Positions 26,459-36,900 of a stretch of 64,000 bases of DNA are shown here, piece after piece. The DNA is from Persicitalea sp038235275 (GTDB lineage: Bacteria; Bacteroidota; Bacteroidia; Cytophagales; Spirosomataceae), in assembly GCA_038235275.1 (NCBI GenBank), contig JBBSUC010000001.1, forward strand, positions 1-64,000, written 5' to 3'. Position 1 is the first letter of the stretch. Every line of letters starts with the position of its first letter. Below the pieces are notes generated by a model. The model was not told the DNA's origin, did no database searches, and saw only the letters and a program-made list of their open reading frames with translations. The translations under genes and the position numbers were made by a program.

Positions 26459-27604
26459 ATGAACGAAAATTCCTCCCCGCTGCGCCTCGGCTTCGACGGC
26501 AAGCGGGCTTTCCAAAATGCCGCCGGACTGGGCAATTACAGTCGCTTCGTGCTGAACGCCCTGCACGAACACGCCCCGGCTTTGGATTTGCTTGCCTACA
26601 CGCCGCGTCGCACCGATCTTTTCCCGGCTTTTCCTGTCAACCGGATTAAAACGCCGCAGACATTCCCCTACCAACAACTGCCCGCGCTCTGGCGTTCCTA
26701 CGGCGTAATCAATGATCTCAAACGTGATAACGTCCAGCTTTACCACGGCCTGAGCAACGAACTCCCCGCCGGACTGGCGGCGGCGGGCATCCGCTCGGTG
26801 GTGACGATTCACGATCTTATTTTTGAACGTTTCCCCCACCTCTACCCCTGGCTCGATCGGCAGTTTTATCGCGCCAAAACCAAAGCCGCCTGTGCCCAGG
26901 CCGACGTGATCGTTGCCGTCAGCCAGCAGACTAAGAATGACCTCATTGATTTTTATATTATTGATGAGCAGAGGATCAAAGTAGTTTATCAGGATTGCCA
27001 ATCCGCTTACCAGGAGAAAATAGTCGCGTCATCAATAGTAAAAGTTCGGGGGAAATATGGTCTTGCTCCCACGGAATCGTATATTCTGTGCGTAGGAACC
27101 ATCGAGGAGCGCAAAAACCAAATTCGCTTGGTGGAGGCTTTTGCCCTACTTCCACAAAAGGACATGAAACTATTAATCGTAGGTCGCGCCACAGCTTACG
27201 CCCAAAAGCTACGGCAACGAATTGAAGAATTAAAATTGAACGGTAAAGTTGCTCTGCGGCATGACGTGCCGAGCCATGACTTACCCGCCCTGTACCAGGG
27301 AGCTAAGGTATTTGCCTACGTGTCGCTGTTCGAGGGCTTCGGTATTCCTATTGTGGAGGCACTCCACAGCGGCGTTCCGGTGCTGGCGGCCAGCGGCTCG
27401 TGCCTGGAAGAAGCGGGAGGAGCGGGAGCCTTGTATGCTGATCCGACAAGCGCGGAAGAAATGGCCTACCGCTTGAACAAATTGTTGGAAGACGAACCAC
27501 TTCGCCGTCAACTTATCGACGCCGGGCAGCAGCACGTGACGCAGTTTTCGGCAAAAGCGATTGCGGGACTACTGGCTGAAATTTATTTGAAAGCAATAAA
27601 ATGA
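26459..27604 (+). CDS. GT4-type family 1 glycosyltransferase
   Basis: 381 residues from the ATG at 26459. The frame is open further upstream but there runs antisense through the M16 gene, so this ATG is chosen; it begins MNENSSPLRLGFDGKRAF. A GT-B fold is expected: an N-terminal acceptor domain with GLGNYSRFVLNAL, then the donor domain with ILCVGTIEERKNQ and the EGFGIPIVE (E-x7-E) motif of retaining GT4 enzymes. It transfers a sugar from a nucleotide donor, probably to a polysaccharide or glycolipid in the cytosol. The GNAT gene overlaps its stop codon by 4 nt (ATGA). Confidence 0.9.
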   Translation: MNENSSPLRLGFDGKRAFQNAAGLGNYSRFVLNALHEHAPALDLLAYTPRRTDLFPAFPVNRIKTPQTFPYQQLPALWRSYGVINDLKRDNVQLYHGLSNELPAGLAAAGIRSVVTIHDLIFERFPHLYPWLDRQFYRAKTKAACAQADVIVAVSQQTKNDLIDFYIIDEQRIKVVYQDCQSAYQEKIVASSIVKVRGKYGLAPTESYILCVGTIEERKNQIRLVEAFALLPQKDMKLLIVGRATAYAQKLRQRIEELKLNGKVALRHDVPSHDLPALYQGAKVFAYVSLFEGFGIPIVEALHSGVPVLAASGSCLEEAGGAGALYADPTSAEEMAYRLNKLLEDEPLRRQLIDAGQQHVTQFSAKAIAGLLAEIYLKAIK

Positions 27605-28137
27605 ACTACCTCCTGGAAACCGCAAGGCTACGTTTGCGGGAACTGACTCCCGACGATACGGGCTTTGTCATCGAACTTCTGAACAGCCCCGGCTGGCTGC
27701 AATTTATCGGCGACCGGAACGTCAAAACCAACGCCCAAGCCAGGGAGTACCTGGAAATGGGGCCCCTGAAAAGTTACCGGGAACAGGGCCACGGACTGGC
27801 TCTGGTGGAACGAAAAGAGGACGGTCAGGCCATCGGCATGTGTGGTTTGCTGCAACGCGCCAATCTCGATCACCCCGACTTGGGTTTTGCCCTCTTGCCC
27901 GCTTACTCGGGCCAAGGCTATGCCTTTGAAATAGCGAGCGCTACGGTAGCTCACGCTATTTCTGCCCTATCCCTCCCGACCCTTTACGCCATCGTAAACC
28001 CTGACAATGTCCGCTCCATCAGCTTATTGGAAAAGCTGGGTTTTCTTTTTACAAGGCCGCATCACCTGCCGGGCGTCGAAAAGGAATTATCACTCTACAC
28101 ACTACCTATCGTCTCAGACCGCCCTATCAGCAATTAG
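27601..28137 (+). CDS. GNAT N-acetyltransferase (RimJ/RimL-like)
   Basis: A 178-residue protein. ETARLRLRELTPDD at the start, the acetyl-CoA loop YSGQGYAFEIA, and NVRSISLLEKLGF near the end are the usual landmarks of the RimJ/RimL branch. It acetylates an amine with acetyl-CoA; the target is unknown. The ATGA overlap with the glycosyltransferase indicates co-translation. Its last 24 nt overlap the 3' end of the convergent alpha/beta hydrolase. Confidence 0.9.
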   Translation: MNYLLETARLRLRELTPDDTGFVIELLNSPGWLQFIGDRNVKTNAQAREYLEMGPLKSYREQGHGLALVERKEDGQAIGMCGLLQRANLDHPDLGFALLPAYSGQGYAFEIASATVAHAISALSLPTLYAIVNPDNVRSISLLEKLGFLFTRPHHLPGVEKELSLYTLPIVSDRPISN

Positions 28138-28794
28138 TTCGTGTAATCGCTCGGCAAACGTCTTAGGACTATGCCGATGGTCAGGCAAATCGGCTATTGG
28201 AGTATCGAAGAACCTGGCCGCTGATTCGGCCCCGCGACGGCCTAATGTCGCCTGGGCAGACGAAGAAGCAGCGACGACGATAGGTATGATACTGGCCGAA
28301 GCCCGCAGCGCGTCCAGGTCGTAGTCATAGTTTTTGAGTGCTTCCGCGTCATCACTCCTCGCTTCGCCCAGATCAGTTTCCGGGGTTTCATCGTCAGTAG
28401 CAATCAACTTGGCGGGTTCATGGACAACCATGGCTTTGATTTCGGCGGTGTATTGGGAAAACATCTCCAGCGCAACGACGCCCCCAACGCCACTGCCAAA
28501 TACAAAGGCAGGTTCGGGACCCATCATGTCGAGCAAGGAATGGGCGTCGTCGGCGTGATCCTGCACCGAGGGTGCCTCCGCCGCATCGGCCATTTTACTG
28601 TGGCCGTAGCCGCGCAGGTGGTAAGTCAAGACAGTGTACCACGCAGCCAGATCCCCGGCTGCTGCTTCGTAGCTGTCGGCGTCGCCCTCCCCGGCGGGAA
28701 TCAGCAGCAAGACCGGCCCGTGGCCGCGCTTTTCGTAATACAGGCCGATTTCACCCACTTTAAGGGTGCCGGTTTCTTTTGGGGTAGTTTCCAT
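28114..28794 (-). CDS. Alpha/beta-hydrolase fold protein lacking the nucleophile Ser
   Basis: About 226 residues from the ATG at 28794 (METTPKETGTLKVG); the frame runs 16 codons further upstream but adds nothing recognisable. The alpha/beta-hydrolase core is clear: GPVLLLIPAGEGDADSYE, LTYHLRGYGHSK, and the elbow FGSGVGGVVALEMF. Family relatives carry GxSxG at the elbow; here the alignment gives G-S-G-V-G, so the nucleophile position is Gly. The protein may be non-hydrolytic or use the shifted Ser. It is convergent with, and overlaps, the GNAT gene. Confidence 0.75.
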   Translation of the reverse strand: METTPKETGTLKVGEIGLYYEKRGHGPVLLLIPAGEGDADSYEAAAGDLAAWYTVLTYHLRGYGHSKMADAAEAPSVQDHADDAHSLLDMMGPEPAFVFGSGVGGVVALEMFSQYTAEIKAMVVHEPAKLIATDDETPETDLGEARSDDAEALKNYDYDLDALRASASIIPIVVAASSSAQATLGRRGAESAARFFDTPIADLPDHRHSPKTFAERLHELIADRAV

Positions 28795-29002
28795 AGAGGT
28801 GCTTGGGTTTAGTATTTTACCCGAGGCAGATGATAAAATCATGCCACAAGCGCAGGCCGCACGGGGGTCGAGGTGTTTTGCTTACACTTGATTATAAAGA
28901 CGACAGCCGATTAGCTGAATATCAACTGGATGAGCTACTTGACTCAATTGCTGATCCGATCCTTCGGAACACAGGAAAGATATTTACGAATAAGCTCCCC
29001 CC

Positions 29003-32000
29003 CTACCCTTCCACCAGCGCAATCTCCGCCGCCGTCAGGCCGTAGAGCGCGTACACCAGTTGGTCAATTTCGGCTTCCAGAGCAGCAGTGTCGGCGGCGG
29101 GGTTGAGGGATTTTAGAGTTAGGATTTGATCTACTGTACTGCCAATATTTTTGCTAGTTTCATTCGAAACATTTGGAATAGCAAATTGCAGAATATCTCG
29201 AATCATTATCTGAGGAAAAGTATCTTCATCGCTGATCTGAAATTTCTTTTTGAAATACCATCCAATAAATTTCGAATTTAAAATACCCAACAAACTTTTG
29301 TAAGAAATAAACGCTTTTCCTGGTATTAGTTTAAGCACGAACAAAAGCGTATTACAATAGGAAGTGTTAGGAATATAGGTTGCAATTAAGGTATTTGATG
29401 TTATTTTTCGGATCAATATTTTATCATCTATAAAGTTTTCTGGCAGACGTGGAGCTGCAAGCCAAGGGCCGTAGTTTATCCAATTATTGCTTTCCCATAA
29501 TAGTTGGTATTTATTTATGTGTTTTCCATCAAAGAAAGGAAACCAGCTATCTTCGATCTTTAACTTTGATGTAAATGGTTTATCATTTCTTATAGAAACT
29601 GTTTGGGCAGGCGCACCTTTTCCTACCTCGTACGCCTTAATTCCTGAAAACAAAGTAGCAAAATCATGCAAAGTTGAAAAGGCACTGTCCACAGTATTAA
29701 TTATTTCTAATTCTTCCCTATTACTCTGTAAATTAAAACTTTGGCTCAGATACCAGTCTTCTGTCAAAGTAGAAAATTCTCTATTTGGGTTTTCTAACGA
29801 AATCGAATCTATTTTTTTATCAAAAGACTTAATTTTTACATTTGCTTGAACAAACTTCTCATTTGTGCTGAATTTCTGAAAAAACAACAATATTGTATCA
29901 ACAGTCGCATCATTGAAAACAGAAGATGGCAAAGCAATTAATTCAGAAAGTTTAGTATTTTTAAGGATAAAATATCGGGCAAGTTGCGTAAATCCTAAAT
30001 TTAAAAGTGTGTCAGGAATAATATATCCGAAATAACCATCTTTCTTTAAAATGGACACAGCTTTTTCAATGAATAATACGTAGCTCTCTCCTCTTTTTGA
30101 GAAAGTGCTGTACTCCTTACTAAATATCGTCCCAAAATCCGCATTTAGATTTACTCCATACGGCGGATTCCCAATTACGGCATCGAACCCGACGTAGTTG
30201 CCCGCTTCGTCGAGTACCTCGGGAAACTCAAACCGCCACTCGAAGCTGCCCCGGTATAGGGCGTTGTTTTCCACGTCGGCGATTTCGGTTTCGATTTGCT
30301 CGATCAGCTTGTCGAGGCGTTTTTTCTCCACTGCCACCAGCTTGGGATCTTTAATGGGCGTCCCAAAAATATCGAAGTTATTGTCGAGCAGGATGCGCTC
30401 GCCGCGTTTGGCGGAAAGCTTTTTGCGGCGCGGGTCGCGGTTGATGACCGTCTCGCGAAACTGCGCCTTAATGTCGTGGATAAACCGCAGCAACTCGGCC
30501 TTGGCGTCCTTATCGGCGGTACTTTTGTAGGCCGCCACGGTGTTTTTGTAGGTCTGCAGACTGAACTTCTGCTTCCTGAACACATCGCTGAGGTCTTCGG
30601 TGAGGCTGAACTTACTCAGCAGACTATTGCCCTGCTTGATATTGATGTCGATGTTGGGCAAAGTTTCCAGCTCTACAAAACCCGATCCTTCGGTGTAGTA
30701 CGCGTTTTTCAGCAACTCGATCCACAACCGCAACCGACAAATTTTGACCGAGTTAGGGTTGATGTCTACGCCGAACAGGCAGTTTTCGATCAGCACCTGC
30801 TTTTCGTGGAAAAGAACCCGCTGCACCCGCTGCCGCTCGGCGGTGGGCCGGGCGGTGGCTTCTTGCAGGAAATAAGTAAAGGGTTCGTCGTCTTCCTCGT
30901 CCAGCACCAGCAGTTCGTCGTTCACCACCCGAATCAGGTACCCTTTGAGCCGACGGCCCGCGTGATCCTGCAAAATCCCGAGCTCGCTCTTGATGGCGAT
31001 CAACTCATTGAGCGCCGACACCAGAAAATGCCCCGAACCCACGGCCGGGTCGCAGATGCGCAGGGAGTCGATGAGTTCGTTGGCGGCGGGGCGGTCGAGG
31101 TCTTTATCCTGCAAAGCGGCGAAATCGGCGCATTGCCAGCCGTGGGCGTCGTTGAACTTCTGCACCACGGCCTTGCGGATCGTCTCGCGGCACATATACT
31201 CGGTAATGAAGCCCGGCGTGTAGAACGAGCCGTCTTTATAGCCGTTTATTTTTTCAAAAATCAAACCCAACACGCTGGCGTTGATCAGCGCCCGGTCTTT
31301 CTCCTGAATATCGTCGCCGCTTTCGGACGCAAAATCGTAGGCATCCAGAAACGCAAAAAGATAGTCGAGCGCCCGCAGTTCGGCGCGGTCGCGGTAGGCA
31401 GGATTATCGCGCAACACCGACTGGCGCAACAGCGGCAGACGCAGACTACTGTCGAGCGTATTGATGTTGATCGTGGCATCTTCCAGTTCGGTGATTTCGA
31501 ACAGCGACGAATTGAGATACGGCACCCGCCCAAACTTCTGCTGAATACCCGCCAACCGATCCGCCGGACGCTTGGCCAGCACCCGAAAAAACAGCCGGTA
31601 GAGTTCATCGAAATCGGCCAGCGTGTCCCCGTTCAGGAACGCGTAGGTGCGGTCGCCCCGGTGGTACTTCACCAGTTGCGATTCCAGCAGTTTCAGGAAC
31701 AGAATCCGGTTGACCCAGGTAATGCAAAGTTCCAGCGCCACGCTGAATAGCTGCTCGTCGTGGGTGCGGCCGTACTGTCCGGGGTCGCTGAGGTGCGAGA
31801 GTTTGCCGGAAGTCTCAAGCTCGATGATCGTGTTTTCGAGTAGCGAACCATCGTCGCCTTGCCCCGCCGCCTTGCGCCGGATGACTTTTTTGTTGCCTTC
31901 TTTCGTCTCCTCCAACCCAATCAGGTGCAGCAGCTCGGTATAAAAGCGCGGATTGAGGCGGTTGCTGTCGGTGGCGGCGGGCAGCTTGAGCAGGTGCGCG

Positions 32001-32692
32001 GGCGACAGTACCTTGTAGAGCGGCAGCAGCGCCTTATCGTTGGTCGGGTCGCCGTCTTCGACGTTTTTCTGGTAAGCACGGAGGTCGAAGTAGGTAAACG
32101 GGATTTCCACGTCCAGCCCGGCCAAAAAAGGTTTGGCTATTTCGTTGTAAAAGAGGTCGTTGTTGCGACTCACCTTCTGCCCCGTGGCCCAGGCGGTGTA
32201 CTCTTTTTTGAGGTGAGCATTCCGGTAAAATACGCGGTCGATCAGCGCGGCGTCGAAGATGTACCACTCGTACACGTTAGTCACGACACAATGCCGCAGG
32301 TCGGAGTTGCGGTCGCGGGAACGCTCCTGAAAGTAGTACAGCAGCAGTTCGTGAAATGCCTTGGTATTCAGATTCTCACGGCTCACCATCTCGCTGCGGT
32401 TGGCCGGGCGCTTCACCTCGAACAACACCCCCACCGGACTCGCCGCATCCTTGCCCAGGTGAATCACAAAATCGGTTTTGCCCTTGGGCGCAATCAGGCA
32501 GGTATCTTTATAATACACCGCTTTCAGGAAATCCATAAGATGATCCTTTACGTTTTCCTCGCTCTCCTTCTCGTCGATGTGGCCGAACAGGGTTTTAAAT
32601 GAAGCCTTGAAGCGTTCGATTTGCTCGCGCTCGGGGCGCAGCTTGTAGGCAGGATCGAGGGATTTGGAAGGAGTCTTGGGGGTGAGGAGCAT
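29003..32692 (-). CDS. Type IIG restriction-modification enzyme (Eco57I-like)
   Basis: A 1229-residue single-chain enzyme. The N-terminal PD-(D/E)xK nuclease candidate is Asp74 (KTDFVI), then Glu92 and Lys94 (FEVKR). A helical connector follows. The N6-adenine methylase core has motif I DPAVGSGHF (Asp548) and motif IV NPPY (842-845). The C-terminal third is the target recognition domain. Such proteins both methylate and cut at one asymmetric site, needing no separate subunit. The DNA coding the recognition domain (about 29100-30150) is visibly richer in A and T than the rest of the gene, suggesting that the specificity part has a different origin. No partner R, M or S gene is adjacent. Confidence 0.9.
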   Translation of the reverse strand: MLLTPKTPSKSLDPAYKLRPEREQIERFKASFKTLFGHIDEKESEENVKDHLMDFLKAVYYKDTCLIAPKGKTDFVIHLGKDAASPVGVLFEVKRPANRSEMVSRENLNTKAFHELLLYYFQERSRDRNSDLRHCVVTNVYEWYIFDAALIDRVFYRNAHLKKEYTAWATGQKVSRNNDLFYNEIAKPFLAGLDVEIPFTYFDLRAYQKNVEDGDPTNDKALLPLYKVLSPAHLLKLPAATDSNRLNPRFYTELLHLIGLEETKEGNKKVIRRKAAGQGDDGSLLENTIIELETSGKLSHLSDPGQYGRTHDEQLFSVALELCITWVNRILFLKLLESQLVKYHRGDRTYAFLNGDTLADFDELYRLFFRVLAKRPADRLAGIQQKFGRVPYLNSSLFEITELEDATININTLDSSLRLPLLRQSVLRDNPAYRDRAELRALDYLFAFLDAYDFASESGDDIQEKDRALINASVLGLIFEKINGYKDGSFYTPGFITEYMCRETIRKAVVQKFNDAHGWQCADFAALQDKDLDRPAANELIDSLRICDPAVGSGHFLVSALNELIAIKSELGILQDHAGRRLKGYLIRVVNDELLVLDEEDDEPFTYFLQEATARPTAERQRVQRVLFHEKQVLIENCLFGVDINPNSVKICRLRLWIELLKNAYYTEGSGFVELETLPNIDINIKQGNSLLSKFSLTEDLSDVFRKQKFSLQTYKNTVAAYKSTADKDAKAELLRFIHDIKAQFRETVINRDPRRKKLSAKRGERILLDNNFDIFGTPIKDPKLVAVEKKRLDKLIEQIETEIADVENNALYRGSFEWRFEFPEVLDEAGNYVGFDAVIGNPPYGVNLNADFGTIFSKEYSTFSKRGESYVLFIEKAVSILKKDGYFGYIIPDTLLNLGFTQLARYFILKNTKLSELIALPSSVFNDATVDTILLFFQKFSTNEKFVQANVKIKSFDKKIDSISLENPNREFSTLTEDWYLSQSFNLQSNREELEIINTVDSAFSTLHDFATLFSGIKAYEVGKGAPAQTVSIRNDKPFTSKLKIEDSWFPFFDGKHINKYQLLWESNNWINYGPWLAAPRLPENFIDDKILIRKITSNTLIATYIPNTSYCNTLLFVLKLIPGKAFISYKSLLGILNSKFIGWYFKKKFQISDEDTFPQIMIRDILQFAIPNVSNETSKNIGSTVDQILTLKSLNPAADTAALEAEIDQLVYALYGLTAAEIALVEG

Positions 32693-32973
32693 GGTGGAGG
32701 GAAGGGCTAAAACAAAGTCACCAATGTACGGGCAGTTTGGTTTACAAGCAAGATTGTGGTGCGGCCTGTGGCACGGGCGGCTCGCCCGTCATCCGGCAAA
32801 TTTTAGCAAAATTGGTTGCTCAACTTTGAAATATCCAGCCCCCAACTTTGAAATATCCAGAGAATTGGATGCGGCAGGATAGCGCTCTGGCATCTTGTCT
32901 GCATATCCATTTATCTAATTACTCCTTACACACTATTTACTCCTTACACACTATTTTGATATTCAATGCATAA
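32693..32973. repeat. Repeat-rich spacer upstream of the restriction gene
   Basis: No gene is seen here. It holds a 7-bp hairpin acgggcg/cgcccgt with GCT loop (32773-32789). There is an 18-nt direct repeat caactttgaaatatccag at 32821-32838 and 32843-32860. A perfect tandem duplication of tactccttacacactatt lies at 32920-32937 and 32938-32955. The tandem copies abut the truncated 5' end of the higA-like remnant, as expected at a deletion or slippage scar. Confidence 0.75.
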
Positions 32974-33222
32974 ACTTACACGATCACCGAAATTGCCGAA
33001 GGCTTGGTTGTCCACCGCCGGACGCTCTCACTTATTTTAAACCACCACTCGGGTATCAGCCCCGAAACGGCGGTAAAGCTATCCGAAGCATTCAGCACGA
33101 GTGCGGATTTATGGCTGAGTTTGCAAAAGAAATACGACCTCTGGCAGGCTGAGAAGAAAGTGAGCCGGGCTGAGGTGCGGCAGTTTGTTGTCCCGCCGGT
33201 TGGTGGGTTACAGTCGGCTTGA
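32974..33222 (+). pseudogene. 5'-truncated HigA-family antitoxin remnant
   Basis: In frame after a stop at 32971, the codons read TYTITEIAEGL, then VVHRRTLSLILNHHSGISPE and ADLWLSLQKKYDLW. This is the HTH and tail of HigA (VapI-type) addiction-module antitoxins. The usual N-terminal 20-30 residues (HPGE... region) and an ATG are missing; the only early start is TTG at 33004, which cuts into the HTH. No higB toxin is next to it. It reads as a broken toxin-antitoxin relic, although leaky expression from TTG cannot be excluded. Confidence 0.7.
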
Positions 33223-33383
33223 AAAGTTTCACTTTTACAGAATAGGGTATACCAGCTAATCTCATTTGATCCCAAGAGGCATGATTCAAAGCTTGCTCGA
33301 GTGAACCGGGCGAACCCACACATTCACTGAGACTATCATAGCACTTCCTAAAAAATTCAACGCAAGCTCGGCAGGGCTTCTAT

Positions 33384-33803
33384 TTATTTACAAAACTTTG
33401 AACTCAAATAATCAGACTCATTAAAAGTGTATTTGAGTTGGTACTCCCCTTGCTTGATTTTGGTAAATTCGTAATTGTCGATATTCTCAATTCCTCGTCC
33501 TTTTAGCGTATCGCATTTTGAATCATTAAAAAAGACAACACAATTATTGCACAGAGTTTGAACAGGTGATGTTTTAAAATCTTCCTTTTTTAATTCCTTG
33601 GGTCCTTCTGAACTGACTGTATAAAAAGACTTGGATATTGGGTCAATATTCAGCACATTAGCCCTTTCGTCAAAGCTGATCTTGTATTTCGTATTATTCA
33701 CAAATACGTAGTTCAAGTTTACTTTATAATCTATTGTTTTCTCACAGGAGATCAAGCTAAACGTAAAAATTAAAGAGATTATCCAAGTTAGTTTCTGTCG
33801 CAT
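33384..33803 (-). CDS. Hypothetical AT-rich lipoprotein
   Basis: A 139-residue protein with a lipobox signal (WIISLIFTFSLISCEK), so exported and lipid anchored. The mature part has paired cysteines (LCNNC, then SKCDTL and a C-terminal FCK) and no recognised domain. Base composition is much more AT-rich than the flanking efflux genes, like the recognition domain of the nearby restriction gene. This suggests recent acquisition. No family is recognised. Confidence 0.7.
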   Translation of the reverse strand: MRQKLTWIISLIFTFSLISCEKTIDYKVNLNYVFVNNTKYKISFDERANVLNIDPISKSFYTVSSEGPKELKKEDFKTSPVQTLCNNCVVFFNDSKCDTLKGRGIENIDNYEFTKIKQGEYQLKYTFNESDYLSSKFCK

Positions 33804-33934
33804 TGCTATAAATGTTTACAGTGTTTTTGATCCAATTTGTCCCGTCTGGTTTGGGTTTGCAACGGGGGCGCCTAGTCGCGAACCCAAGGAAGGTGCGTTT
33901 ATAACGCACAGTAAAGAATCACATTGCTCAAAAA

Positions 33935-36900
33935 CTACGCTGCCCCCTCCCCCACTTCATCCAAGTCCTTCCTCCCGTACGCTACCTTGCCAATGCTCGA
34001 AAACAGCACCGGTACCACGAAAATCGCCAATAATGTAGCGGCCACCATACCGCCCAACACCGTCCAGCCGATTGTTTGACGGGCCGCCGCACCCGCGCCG
34101 CTGGAAAAGGCCAGCGGCAGTACGCCGAGAATAAAGGCCAGCGAAGTCATGACGATGGGCCGCAACCGCAGCCGCACGGCCTCCATCGTGGCTTGTCGGA
34201 TGGACTCACCCTGATCGACGCGCTCCTTGGCGAATTCCACGATCAGAATGGCATTCTTGGCGGCAAGGCCGATGAGGGTGAGCAGGCCAATCTGGGCGTA
34301 AATGTTGTTGGAAAGGCCTTTGAACAAAGACAAAGTAACAATGGCACCGAATGCTCCTATGGGCACGGCCAGCAGCACCGCGAAGGGGACCGACCAGCTT
34401 TCGTACAAAGCCGCCAGGAACAGGAAGACGAATAAAATCGATAGGCCAAAAATGTAGAAGGTACTCGATCCGGCGTTGATTTCTTCCAGGCTCAACCCCG
34501 TGAATTCGTAGCCGTAACCCGTGGGCAGCACCTTGGCCGCCACCTCGCGCAGGGCGTCGATGGCCTCGCCGCTACTGTAGCCGGGGGCCGGGTTGCCGTT
34601 CAACTCGGTAGAACGGAAGAGGTTGTAGTGCGAAATGAGCGGGGCACTTTCCACCATTTTGTGCGTCACCAACGCGCTGATCGGTACCATCTGCCCGCCC
34701 TGGTTGCGGACGTAGTACTTGCCAAGGGCGTCGATGTTCTTGCGGTAGTTGGTGTCGGCCTGGGCCACGACGCGGAAGTTGCGGCCATAAATCGAGAAAT
34801 CGTTGACGTAACGACTGCCCAGGTAGGTTTGCAGCGTGCTGTACACCTCCGAAAGCGAGACACCCAACTGTTTCACCTTGGCGCGGTCCACTTCCAGTTG
34901 GTAGCCGGGCGTGCGGGCAGTGAAGAAGGAGAAAGCTCCACTGATTTCGGGCCGCTCGTTTGCGGCTGTCGTAACGTCCTTAATTACTTTCTCAAACTGC
35001 TTGATGTCGTCATTGCTTTCCTGCTGCTCGATCACGAAGCTGAAACCGCCCGTGCGGCCCAATCCCGGAATGGCGGGCGGCGTGATGACGACGACGTTGG
35101 CCTCTTTCAATCCAGCCACTTTTTTGCGCAGGGTTGCGGCCAGTCCCTCCACTTTGAGCGAATCCTCCTTGCGGTCGCCCCAGTCTTCCAACTGACAGAA
35201 AATAGTGCCGCTGTTGGACTTGGAAGCGAAGGTCACGACGTTCAGCCCCCCCAAACCAGCGTAGTGAAGAATACCCGGCGTATTGTCCAGAATCTTCATC
35301 AGCGTGTCCAGCGTAGCGATACTGCGGCTGGTGGAGGCCGCCTCGGGCAGTTCGTAGGTCAGGAAAAGCCGCCCGCCATCTTCCAGGGGGATAAAGCCGC
35401 TGGGTTTGGTTTTGAACAAAAATCCTGTGGCCAGATACAGGCAAATCAAACCCATGATTACCAGCGGTGCCTTGCGGATTGACTTTTTCACGCCTTCGGA
35501 ATAGCGATCCGTCACGCGGCCAAACCAGGTGTTGAATTTGTAAAAAAACTTGTTCAACCCGCGCGAATCCTTATTCAGGTTCATGGGTTTCATGAGCAAA
35601 GCGCAAAGGGCGGGCGTAAGCGTGAGGGCGACGAAAGCCGAAAGCACAACCGAAATGGCGATGGTAATGGCGAATTGCTGGTACAGTCGCCCGACGATGC
35701 CGGGAATGAAACCTACCGGCACAAACACCGCCGCCAGAATCAGCGCGATGGCGATTACCGGACCGGAAATATCCTTCATGGCCTTCTTGGTGGCCTCTTT
35801 GGCCGAAATGCCTTCCTCGTCCATGTAATGCTGCACGGCTTCCACCACCACGATAGCGTCGTCCACCACAATGCCGATGGCCAGCACAAAACCGAACATC
35901 GTCAACGTGTTGATGGTGAAGCCCAGCGGCACGAAGAAAATAAAGGTACCAACGATAGAAACCGGAATGGCCAGCAGCGGAATGAGCGTAGCTCGCCAGC
36001 TTTGCAGGAACAAAAAGACCACAAGAATCACCAGCAAAAGTGCTTCGATCAATGTCATTAGTACTTCCTCAATGGACACTTTCACGACAGAAACCGCCTC
36101 GAAAGGCACCATGTAATCGACGTCGTTGGGGAAAGATTTTTTCAACTCATCCATCTTGTCGTACACGCCTTGGGCAGTTTCGAGGCTGTTGCTGCCGGGA
36201 GCTTCGTACACCAGCAAGTAGCTGGCCCGTTTGCCGTCCACGAAAGAATTGTTATTGTAGCTGAACCTGCCCAATTCTACCCGCGCCACGTCTTTGAGGT
36301 ACACCAGCGATCCGTCACTGGGTCGCGTACGAATGATAACGTCGCCAAATTCCTCCGCCGACGACAGGCGGCTGTTGGTAAAAACCGTGTACTCGAACGT
36401 CTGGTCGTCGTGCTGCGGTGGTGCGCCCACCGATCCCACGGCAACCTGTAGGTTTTGCTCCTGAAGGGCCGAGATCACCTCGCCGGAAGCGATGCCCAAC
36501 TGCGCCATTTTATCGGGTTGCAACCAGACGCGCATACTGAAATCGTCGGCGCGGCTAAAAATATCGCCCACACCTTTTACCCGCAGCAGCGCTTCCTTGA
36601 CGTAAATGTTGGCGTAGTTGCTGATGAAGTCGACGCCATGCGTCTCTTCGGGCGAGTACATCGCCACCAGCATCAGAATACTAGGATTACGCTTTCGCAC
36701 GATCAAACCCAAGCGCGTGACTTCGCTGGGCAACTGCGGCGCGGCCACACTCACGCGGTTTTGCAAGTCCAAGGCCGCAATGTTCACGTCCGTCCCCACC
36801 TCGAAAACCGCATTGATGGAAGTACGACCGTCGTTGGTACTGGTACTGGACAAATAGCTCATGCCCGGCGTACCGTTCACCTGCGTCTCGATGGGTGTCG

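Noticed and set aside
28803..29045. 80-codon frame between the alpha/beta hydrolase and the restriction gene
   Set aside because: The middle looks somewhat protein-like, but it overlaps the restriction gene's end and shows no family; not supported enough to call.
30296..31750. 484-codon open frame on the + strand
   Set aside because: It is antisense to the type IIG enzyme, has no domain or signal, and is explained by codon bias of the GC-rich opposite strand.
33230..33383. Possible - strand coding remnant (SLEQALNHASWDQMRL region)
   Set aside because: No start, no recognised family and only about 50 codons; could be chance.
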